Source: Cryptomeria japonica (lineage: Eukaryota > Streptophyta > Pinopsida > Cupressales > Cupressaceae). Taken from it: a stretch of DNA of 64,000 bases. Made by a program: the position numbers and the translations under genes. The stretch spans positions 473,492,900 to 473,556,899 of the forward strand of contig NC_081406.1 of the NCBI RefSeq assembly GCF_030272615.1, given 5' to 3'. The notes beneath the pieces were generated by a model that did not search any database, had not been told where the DNA came from, and saw only the letters and a program-made list of their open reading frames with translations. Positions 1 to 8,548 of the stretch are shown here, piece after piece (positions within the stretch are counted from its first letter, which is position 1; every line of letters starts with the position of its first letter).

Positions 1-935
1 GTGGCCCATTTCATAAATGTAAGGAGTGCCACATGAACAAACTATCTTGTAGACCCCATAATCAAGAAGGATGTCTTTAGAGTCTTTAAGAGGAGGCATT
101 TGGTCTCTCAAGGTAGAAATGGACTTGAAGGCACAATGAAGACCTTTCTTTAAAAGGATCTTGGAGATTTTCTGGGAAATGCCTTCAATATAAGGGAGAG
201 AGGCAAAGGGGGAGGAGGAAGGCTGGATGGAATTGGAAAGCAACACAAAACAAGACTTGGCTTGAGAAAAGGCTCTGAAAATTTATTTGTCATTAAACCC
301 ATTTAATAAGAACACGTGACGAAGATGGGCTAACTCAAGCTCTATATTATCCTCATCGCAAATGCTAAAAGATCTAGTGGCTAGGGTCTTGAGAATGCTA
401 GCTTTTTGGGCCTGATGGTGATGGGAGGAAGAGTGGAGGTAGAGATCAGTGTGGGTGGCTTTACAAAAAAAATGGTGAGATAAAGAGTCATCCTATTTTT
501 TAATAAGGAGAATGTCTAAGGAGATTTGGTTGTAAGGATCAAGCTCCTTGGTAAAAGAGATGCTAGGGACTAGGCTATTAAGGTGTGCATGAAACACTTC
601 TAAGTTTTCTGGTCCATGAGGCCAACACACATTAATGTTGTCCATATAACTCTTCCACCATCTAGGCTTAAGGGGAAAGGATGAGAGGGAAACTTCCTCA
701 AAATGTTCTATGAAAAGATTGGCAATGACCAGAGAAAGAGGAGAGCTCATGTCTACACCATCCACTTGCTTGAAGAAGGTACCTTGGAAAGAAAAAAAGG
801 TTGATCTAAGGTAGAACTCAACTAAGGAGGCAACTTCATCATTGGACTTGCTTCTAATGATATCAATGGCATCTGGAATGGGGACCTTGGTAAATAGACC
901 ACATCAAAGCTCACCAACTTAATATATATTATTGG
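1..935 (-). pseudogene. Penelope-like retroelement fragment: RT core, linker and start of GIY-YIG endonuclease
   Basis: Read on the minus strand this is the C-terminal half of a Penelope-like element (PLE) polyprotein. RT motif A is seen as LVSFDVV near 925-905 and continues after a one-base frameshift as LFTKVPI. The block MSSPLSLVIANLFIEHFEE follows (about 700-750). The catalytic motif is YMDN where PLEs have YVDD, so the second aspartate is lost. Next come WPHGPENLEVFHAHLNS and SLDILL, an in-frame TAG at about 493-495, then the characteristic THTDLYLH and SHHHQAQK region. At the window edge GVYKIVCSCGTPYIYEMG matches the GVYKI-C-CG-YIGETG start of PLE GIY-YIG domains, whose remainder lies outside the window. 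PLEs of this kind are known mainly from animals and, among land plants, from conifers. The frameshift, at least two stops and the YMDN change show it is dead. Identification is confident; the 5' boundary near 935 is approximate. Confidence 0.88.
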
Positions 936-967
936 TAAACAAAGGAACCTTGGTAAACTTAATGTCT

Positions 968-1288
968 TTTTATTTTATTTTTATTTTTTAATTTTTTTTT
1001 AATTTTTATTTTTTTTAAAATAATGCCTGGTAAACTTTTTAACGTGATCGGCGACATTGGCATGACATGCCCTCTGACTCCATGTGAAACACTTTTGACC
1101 TAGAGCTATGAACCGGTGAGGCCACAATCGAGGGACCTCATCCCCACACTTCACTTGTTCAAACCCACGAGCACAACGACCCAACGAAGACACAAGGCCT
1201 GCGAGCACAATGGCCCAGCAGGGGTTTGAACCTTGGTGGCCGCTTCACCAACGAAGTGTTTTAACTGTGACACTACATGTCCGAAGAC
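968..1288 (-). mobile_element. tRNA-derived SINE with A-rich tail and 12-bp target duplication
   Basis: Identical 12-bp copies of AACTTAATGTCT lie at 956-967 and 1289-1300. Between them, on the minus strand, is a roughly 270-bp body followed by an A-rich tail (seen as T-rich plus strand at 968-1020). The head resembles a tRNA: an A-box-like TAGTGTCACAGTT and a B box GGTTCAAACCC, followed by an unrelated body. This is the architecture of a Pol III SINE mobilised by a LINE. It landed at the junction between the Penelope fragment and the 81-bp repeat array, and its target duplication uses array sequence. It has no coding capacity; the ORF reading across it is a shadow. Confidence 0.8.
1222..1275 (-). 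promoter_or_regulatory. Internal Pol III promoter of the SINE (A box and B box)
   Basis: Minus-strand B box GGTTCAAACCC is at 1222-1232 (consensus GGTTCGANNCC). The weaker A-box-like TAGTGTCACAGTT is at 1263-1275. Their order and spacing fit a tRNA-derived head. A second GGGTTTGAAC-like stretch occurs farther into the body and is probably coincidental. Confidence 0.6.
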
Positions 1289-2035
1289 AACTTAATGTCT
1301 ATTATTAACACCCTTCACAGGAGGGAATTATATCTGGAAGTGGCTGATTATTATCTCATGGATCATGGAAACTTAATGTCAATTATTGACACCCTTTATG
1401 GGAGGGAATTATATTCGGAAGCGGCTAACTATTATCTCATGGATTGTGGAAACTTAATGTCTATTACTGACACCTTTCACAAGAGGGAATTATATTTGGA
1501 AGTAGCTGATTATTATCTCATGGATTGTGGAAACTTAATGTCTATAATTGACACCCTTCACAGAAGGGAATTATATCCGGAAGCAACTGATTATTATCTC
1601 ATGGATTGTGGAAACCTAATGTCTATTATTGACACCCTTCATAGGAGGGAATTGTATCTAGAAGCAACTAATTATTATCTCATGGATTGTGGAAACTTAA
1701 TGTCTATTATTGACACCCTTCACGGGAGGGAATTATATCCGGAAGCAGCAGATTATTATCTCATGGATTGTGGAAAATTAATGTCTATTATTAACACCCT
1801 TCACGAGAGGGAATTATATATAGAATCAATTGATTATTATCTCATCAATTGTGGAAACTTAATATCTATTATTGACACCCTTCATGGGAGGGAATTATAT
1901 CCGAAAGCAGCTGATTATTATCTCATGGATTGTGAAAACTTAATGTCCATTGTTGACACCCTTCACGGGAGGGAATTATATATGAAAGTAGCTAATTATT
2001 ATCTCATGGATTGTGGAAATTTAAAGTCTATTATT
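1289..2035 (+). repeat. 81-bp tandem repeat, nine units, open reading frame throughout
   Basis: The phrase ACTTAATGTC recurs every 81 bp (1290, 1371, 1452 and so on to about 2019), giving nine full units plus a partial one. Because 81 is a multiple of three, one frame (1277-2092, 271 codons) stays open and reads as a 27-residue repeat of the type LMSIIDTLHGRELYPEAADY followed by YLMDCGN. Units differ by scattered substitutions, so the array is not recent. About four fifths of one unit also sits at 32114-32178, again immediately upstream of the same RT fragment, so the unit belongs to that retroelement family. Nothing shows that the peptide is made. Confidence 0.85.
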
Positions 2036-2120
2036 AATAGAGGTGCTCAATTAGCACTTAAGGATGGTCTTACAATGCTTGAGAGAGTGTAAACTCTTTA
2101 ATCAACTATCCAAGTGTACC
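2036..2120 (+). pseudogene. Short Ty3/chromovirus reverse transcriptase scrap
   Basis: These 85 bp are about 93% identical by eye to 32179-32263, where the reading continues as Ty3 RT (ENLRMVLQCLRESKLFNQLS, then HYLGYVIS). Here the sequence breaks off directly into a TGTAGTGTCC start that resembles the LTR start at 34487. RNase H and integrase are therefore missing from this copy. It marks a deletion derivative of the element at 32.1-34.4 kb. Confidence 0.65.
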
Positions 2121-3152
2121 TGTAGTGTCCTCCTCAACTTATCTTTTGATCTATGCATGGATGGACTTATCTATATTCTTATGTGATGTTTTGATTTATG
2201 ATTATGACTCTATCTTTATGCTAGTCATTTTATGTGGACATATGATATATGATGCTTATGTGGATGATGACATTTATCCTTGATTATTACAATGATGGAT
2301 TTATATTTGATGATCTCTATATGCACTTGTTATCTAGAAGGATTATATTGCTCATGAGATTTTGGTGATATTGTGGTTAAGCTAACCCTATTTATGATCA
2401 TGATGATTGAGTTGATGTTAAGTGATTGTAATTGTTTTCTAGTGTCTCCATGATAGGGATGATGTCATATCACTCATTGCGAGTAGGATATGGCATTGCG
2501 ATTCTCTATCACTTGCTTGTGTATTTATGATATATTATTGCACATGTTGTATCATGGATTGGTGGTCACATGATTGCAGGTACTAGACATCGACTCCATC
2601 TGGTTTCACAGGTCTTAGTGTGTCTTAATCCCAATGGCAAGTTGATGGAGATGGCATGATTTCCCTCTACACACTCTAGGCTTAAGTTGTCATCCCTTGT
2701 TAGACAGTTGTCTTGGCGCAAGTTGTCATGCTAGCATGTTCAGTTGTGGTCATTTTGTGGCATTTTGAGTATTTAGTTATTTATTTAATTAATGTTTGAA
2801 TAATATAGTTTTTTAATGTTAAATCAATTTATGGATTTATTATATAGTTTGGTAAATTAATTATTATTAAGCAATCTATTATTTATTATTATTTATTAAG
2901 CCTTGTGGATATATATTTGATATTTATTTATTTTATTTTATTATTTATTTGGTTTAATTGATTTATTGTTTAATTATTTATTTGATATTTATTTATTGTT
3001 TAATTATTTGTGGCTTTTATTTAATTATGATTTTATATTTTATTAATGGTTTATATTTTATTGTGGCTTTTAATTTATTATTAGCCCCTTGGTTTATTTT
3101 ATTGGTCTTGGTTATTATTTATTCATTTGATTTTATATTATTAATAAATATA
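2121..3152 (+). repeat. LTR-a, left part (chromovirus-type long LTR, later split by LINE-A)
   Basis: It starts TGTAGTGTCC, comparable to TGTAGTATCC at 34487. A shared block around 2577-2630 (CAGGTAC, then ATCGACTCCA, then TTTCACAGGTCT and GTGTG) matches 34884-34950 closely. The rest is AT-rich and non-coding; the hydrophobic ORF at 2958-3215 is a by-product of T-rich sequence. The sequence appears to resume at 29045 after LINE-A. The low identity between LTR-a and LTR-b indicates great age or different subfamilies. Confidence 0.5.
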
Positions 3153-3183
3153 TCTTGTTACATTTATGTTAGGATTAAAAAAA

Positions 3184-5460
3184 ATGGCTCGCAACTTTCG
3201 AAAAAAAGTAGTTAATCAGAACAATGCCCCCTATCGAGCTCAGCCAAGAGGTCCTCAAACCGGTGCTGGATATTCAACGAATAGATTTGAGATTTTGGGT
3301 TGTCATCCTCCCTTTGCCTTGGGGGTAAATTCTTAGGAGAAAAATCATGATAGTTCTACGTTGGCTATCTCTAGGAGGGAATGATAGCCTCAAAATAAGG
3401 ACTCTGGATTTGGATATAAAGAGAAAAACATCCATGGATGGTAGGTTGTTAGGGGTAAGAAAGCACGAAGGGCAATGCTTGCTCAAGCTAGGGTCAATCA
3501 AACTGGTAATAACTATGATGGAAGGGATTAAAATTTGGTGAGAAGAAATCTGGTCAACCGAGTGTGGGTTGCTTCATCTCCTCAATTAACCCTAGATGTG
3601 CCTTTGGAGCCAATTTGATTCCCTTAGGTGAGCAACAAAACTCCAAGGGTGCTTCTTCCTCAAACCCACCTCTGCCATATTCCCGACTCGGGAATAAAAT
3701 TTGGAGAGGGTTCGTTCAAATGAACTTTGGTAGAAAACACATATCTAGGTGCCAGGTTAGCCAATCAGATCAAATTTGGGGAAACACAAATCCTTTACCA
3801 CATAAAATATTCAGGAATCAAGAGCCCGATTATATGTTTAACCACCAGGTGAGGCAATTCAACAGGAATTCTATGTTTGATGCACACGTTTGGAAGAATA
3901 GAGAAAAAGAAGAAAACCCTAGACCTTTGGACAATAGTATTTCCAATTTGGTAATCAGAGAAGAAAAATACGCCAAGGGCTTGAGGGACCATTGCAGGAA
4001 ATTTGGTATTTTTTTGCCAAATGGAGCGGGAATGGGCAACTTGTTGAATCAATTGCAAGCTGGTTAAATCAATCATATGCGAGTTATGTAAGTATTACTA
4101 TTCCCCCTATTAATTTTATTTTTATTGATTGTAAAAAGGAAGCCTTAAAACATGAATTTCTAGCTGAGGACTATGTCTTTTATCAGAGCTACAACTTTAT
4201 ATTCTTTGATTGGCAACAAAATTTTAACCCTTGTTTACATAAGTTCAAAAAGATGTCAAGATGGATAAGATTAAGAAATTTACATGTTTAGATTATGCAT
4301 TCTCAAATACTATTTAAAATTGGAGATGAGCTAGGGGGTTTTGTAGGCCTGGAAAAGGATTGGACTCACACTTCAGATCTAAAAATACTAGTTAACATAG
4401 ATATTAATTTAACTCATTTAAAAACAATAATTTTTGTTACATCAAGTGTCAAATACCACATTAACCCTAAATTTTATTATGGCCCTGTATTTGACAACAT
4501 TTCATTTAGACTAAGAAAACCCTTTGTCAAAAAAAATAAGAGCCTATCCATGTCACTCATTAAGGAAAATAGTGTCAACAGTAGTTCTAATATGTTTATG
4601 GAGAGCTTCAACGTAAACGTTCATCAATCTGAGCAAGAAGAAGGTAGCATTCCTCCTCACAGAACATCCAAGATAGAAGAAGGGGAGATTGTGAGTGAAA
4701 GTTTGCTAAACAAACCCCTTGTACTAGAGACCCCTGTAGAAGGCAATGCGACAATTAACAATGAGGTCTCTCAAGCGACTGAGGTTAGGGAAGAGGTTGT
4801 GGAGCCACCCCTTGCTTTGGAAAACATCATCCCATTGCCAATAAGAGAAGTAGCAAGAACTATAGAAATAAATAACCAAAGAACGCTACAGGCTCATCAG
4901 CAGTTGGCAAATGTAGCAAATGAGGACGCTATTATCGAAAAGATACCCTTAGCACACAATATCTAGGTGCCTTCAGAAGAAGGGGATCAGGATAGAGAAA
5001 TGGTTTCAATAGATAGGTTAGCTAAGGAATCTATTCCTGAGGGAGGCAAGAAGGATGAGAATAACATTAATCTGGCAATGAATCATATATGAAATGAGGT
5101 AGTTAATAAACTTATGGATAAGTTTGTGGAGGAAATAGCTGATGAGGATGAAGTGGCTTTGCAAAAACAGTTACGAATTGCAAAAATTATGGAACTAGGG
5201 GATGGTGACCAAGACAAGATAGATGAAGCACAAATAATGGTAGAACAAAACAAAAGGAATATGAAGAAGCTACTGAAATCCCTGGAATTGCACAAATTGA
5301 ATTAGGGAAAGCAACCCCTGAATGTGCCAAGCAACAAAAGAAGAAAGGGAGAAAATCCCTATCTGAATTGAGAATTATAGATGAGTCAGCAGAAAGCCAA
5401 ACTAAACTGACTTCTATGTTTCATGCAGTGAAGGGGAAGGTCCTTCCCAATGAGTCATGA
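3184..5460 (+). pseudogene. LINE-A ORF1 (nucleic-acid-binding protein, DUF4283-like)
   Basis: The ATG at 3184 follows an A-run at the presumed 5' end and reads MARNFRKKVVNQNN. Frame changes follow, with open pieces at 3564-4067, 3992-4291, 4295-4966 and 5114-5305. The middle (about 4040-4490) has the layout of the DUF4283 domain of plant LINE ORF1 proteins: WLNQSYASYV, then FIFIDCKKEAL, FDWQQNFNP, WIRLRNL, KIGDELGGFVGLEKDW and KILVNIDI. The C-terminal part is acidic and charged. The final in-frame segment ends LPNES with a TGA at 5458-5460 that overlaps the ORF2 ATG as ATGA, a stop-restart arrangement. Several frameshifts and stops make it non-functional. Its role in live LINEs is RNA binding in the RNP. 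Confidence 0.7.
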
Positions 5461-5612
5461 AGCTCTTAACTTGGAATGTTAGGGGCATGAATGCCCCTAA
5501 CAAGAAGCGTATCATAAAATGCCACATCACAACAACTAAATATGATATCTTAATAATACAAGAAACCAAACTTAACATAGGGGACATCGATACATTTAGG
5601 AAAAGACTAGGA
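5457..5612 (+). pseudogene. LINE-A ORF2, first 52 codons (endonuclease start), cut by LTR element
   Basis: The ATG at 5457 overlaps the ORF1 stop. The peptide MKLLTWNVRGMNAPNKKR, then DILIIQETKL, is the N-terminus of the apurinic-like endonuclease of L1 ORF2, with the active-site WN and E residues present. It stops at 5612, where the LTR of the next element begins. The same segment recurs three times at 13294-14040 on the other side of that element. Confidence 0.8.
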
Positions 5613-6773
5613 TGTTGGCATTTTTGATGTTTATGTTGTGATTGTCATTGATGGACACACACTTGTATTGAGATACCCTTTATATGTATGAGCTAGAGCT
5701 CAACCGGTATTTGTTCCAACCGGTATGTTGTATTCTAGTCTTTAGACTATTGGTGATTTTGTAGAATGTTTTTCCCAGTCTGAAGCGGCATGTCAACCCC
5801 AAGCAGTTCGCAGATCTCAAGCTGTACGAGGGAGAAAAGTGGCATAACACATTCTTACCAGTCTTCATTTTTGTCAAACCGACAACCAGTATTTTGTATG
5901 AACCGGTAATATTCTGTGATGAGTTACCAACCGACATTTTGTGATGAGTTACCAATCCACCGATTGTTTGACGGTGCCGACACACTGACAATGCTTTTTG
6001 TGTCATGTTACTGAGTATGTCTAGATTCATTGAACCTAGGAAATTGTAATGTAATCCAATTGGACCGACATGAAATCAGATTCCTTTAAAAGGACATCAT
6101 GTCTAGGGTTTTAGGTTATTGTTGAAAGGGTTTATGTTGTGACTAGGGTTTAAGGTGGTTGTTGAGTTGTTGTAAGAGCGATCTTATCTAAGAAGATCAA
6201 GTTGTAACTGAGAGAGAGATAGATAAGACTAAAGTAATGCTGGAATGCATTAACCATGAGCAATACTAGATCTAACCAAGCAGTTTGTGCTATTAGATAG
6301 ATCAAACACTTGTTGATTACTCACATCTTTGACAAGTCTGTAGCCCTTACCCGGGTAGGCCCAAAAGCCTTTGTAAAATCCTCTAACAAGGTGGTTCACC
6401 TCTGTGAATCTAAAATCCTCTAGCAAGGTAGTCTTTAATCAGACTTATCTCCTAACAGAGATTGAGATTCCTAACAGGATCTGTTCTGGTGAAGAACATT
6501 GTAAGACCTTAATCGATCTGGTTTCTATTCTGCAGATAGTGACTTGTGAGTTCCATCTCACTGTGGTTTTTTCCAGTTGGGTTTCCACGTCAAATATCTT
6601 GTGTTACGGTTGTATTGCTTTTGTGGGTGAATGCTTTATTTGCATTTTGGTTTGCATGTGTGATAACCGGTCTATCTGTTAAACTATTTTACCGGTTTAT
6701 CTTTGGACTATTTAAGTGTTTAAGTACATAGATTTTTGGCATACTAATTCACCCCCCCTCTTAGTATTCATCA
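5613..6773 (+). repeat. 5' LTR of Sirevirus-like element
   Basis: It begins TGTTGGCATT and ends CTTAGTATTCATCA immediately before the PBS. It is rich in the motif ACCGGT or CCGGT, which also recurs through the interior and in the related solo LTRs. A TTTAAAAGG stretch near 6084-6094 is the best TATA-like candidate. ORFs within it are shadows. Confidence 0.88.
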
Positions 6774-6775
6774 AT

Positions 6776-6788
6776 TGGTATCAGAGCC
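6776..6788 (+). promoter_or_regulatory. Primer binding site, tRNA-iMet type
   Basis: TGGTATCAGAGCC lies two bases after the 5' LTR. It is complementary to the 3' end of initiator methionine tRNA, the usual minus-strand primer of Copia elements including Sireviruses. Confidence 0.85.
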
Positions 6789-6823
6789 AACCTTTTTATA
6801 AGTTTAACCACTTGGAAAGAGAT

Positions 6824-8232
6824 ATGGGGGAATACACCTTGAGGGAACTTACTCAATGGCTCACTCAGTCTGAGCAAGCCTATGATGATCTTATGGTCAA
6901 ATACAAGGCATCTCAAGCAAAAAGGAGAGAACATGCAGAGAAGCTGATGGAGCTATCCGAAAATAGTTCTAAAGATGAAGCAAATATGGAAGCCATGATT
7001 GTAGAAGTAAATAAGATGAATGATTCAAACTCCAATCTGAGAAAGGAGTTGGAAGGACTGACTATCCGGTTTAGTCAAGAGCTTGAGAACGGGAGGAAAG
7101 CTGAAGATATGGTAAAGGACATAGATCATGAGATCTCCAAGTTGAAACAAGAGATTAGTGCACTGACTGCTCACCTTCATGAGAGCAGAATGGAGAAAGA
7201 AGGAGTACAAGATGAACTGAACATAGCCATCTCTGAAAATGCAAGCCTAATGGATACAAATACTGCTATTTCCAAAGAACTCTCTGAGTCAAAGGAAATA
7301 CTTGCTAAGTTTGGCAAAAGTACTATCAAGCTAGAGCAAAAGCTTGAGTCATCTAGCCTGTAAAGAATACCAATGGACTTGGTTTCTTTGGACATGGGGA
7401 AGGAGAATCCTTAGGAACAAATGCTGAAGCATCAAAGAAGCACCCGACACTCAAAGGAAAAGGTAAGAAAAAATTCAAACCTGTTTGCTTTAACCGTCTT
7501 AAAGAAGGACACACTACCAATGTATGTAGGAGCAAAGCCTACAATAATTTTCCTTACTTTATCAACAATGTACCTAGATCCAATAAGTTCAATGGTCATT
7601 GTTATGCATGCAACAAGTTTGGGCATAAAGCATCTGAATGCAAGTCTGTCATGAACAACACCAAAAGATATCCTCAGAGGACCCAAGGAGCTGGTCCGGA
7701 ATCTTTTGTGAATTGGAACCCTAACCGGTTTAATGCTTACAATTATCAGTCAGGTAACAATGGTTACCAACCAGAAATCGGATGGAGAGCAAACTGTTGG
7801 ATTTGCCATGGACATGGGCACACTGTTGCTACATGTAGAAGGAAGAATGGAAACATGAACAATGGACCTTGGAGAGCACCTGGATTGGTTTGCTATCATT
7901 GCAACAAATCGGGTCACATTGCAAGATTCCACAGAAGCAGAAAGAGTATATCTGATGATATACCAATCACTTAGGAAGGAGAAATTGATGTAGAAACCAT
8001 TCAAGTAGACATGAACAAAACCTAGAGGAAGAAACCAACAATGTTGGAAGAAGAACCAATTTCTACACCTAGTGTGGAAATATTGAAACCGATAAAGTAA
8101 GCTCCAAAGAGGCTTAGGGGGAGCAAACGGCAAAATGTTTGTGAACCCCCGGTTACACCGGTAAAAGACCTTAACCGGTATGTGATACCTGTTGCTTGGC
8201 AGAAGACCAGAAATGGTAAAAAGGCAAATTAG
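6824..8232 (+). pseudogene. Gag-like protein: coiled coil plus four zinc knuckles
   Basis: The first ATG after the PBS (6824) opens MGEYTLRELTQWLTQSEQAY. Residues 1-180 are a Lys/Glu-rich heptad-like coiled coil. A one-base frameshift near 7360 leads to the second half. There, CCHC knuckles are visible: CYACNKFGHKASEC and CWICHGHGHTVATC are intact; CFNRLKEGHTTNVC has lost one cysteine to Arg; CYHCNKSGHIARFH ends in His. Three in-frame stops (7972, about 8023, about 8098) precede the TAG at 8230-8232. The N-terminal capsid-like (UBN2) domain of Copia Gag is not recognisable, so the protein starts directly with the coiled coil. Its presumed role is RNA packaging. Confidence 0.75.
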
Positions 8233-8280
8233 GGTTTACGCCCTAATAGAGGAGCATTAATGGCGGTAGGTGAGAGACAT

Positions 8281-8288
8281 GTATAAAA
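8281..8288 (+). promoter_or_regulatory. TATA-like box before the second ORF
   Basis: GTATAAAAGC at 8281-8290 lies about 260 bp upstream of the ATG at 8549, after the Gag-like stop and a short non-coding stretch. The position suggests a separate internal promoter for the second ORF. This is inference from the motif only. Confidence 0.4.
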
Positions 8289-8548
8289 GCATATTTCAAA
8301 TCATTTCTCACTATTTATTTTCGAGCGAAGAAAAGTTTTTCAAAGTGCAGAGCGAAGAAAAGGCGATTTGAGCTAAGATTTCAAGAAATTGAATAATCTT
8401 GAAGGAGATTCAAATTCAGTTTGCAAACGGTCAAGTGGAGAACACAAAGCGGTGATTTGGCAACCGACGGAGTGTGGAGTGAAGCAGAATCAGGAAGCCC
8501 TAAATTCGCATTTTAAAGGTAATTTTCATGTTCTTGAAATATTCTACA

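Noticed and set aside
1060-1275. Functional tRNA gene on the minus strand
   Set aside because: Only A- and B-box-like elements are seen, no cloverleaf arms; the flanking duplication and A-tail show a SINE.
1289-2035. CRISPR array
   Set aside because: Contiguous 81-bp units without unique spacers in a plant genome; it is a minisatellite.
1277-2092. The 271-codon ORF as a host repeat-protein gene
   Set aside because: It starts inside the SINE, ends in an RT scrap and is explained by an 81-bp repeat whose length is a multiple of three.
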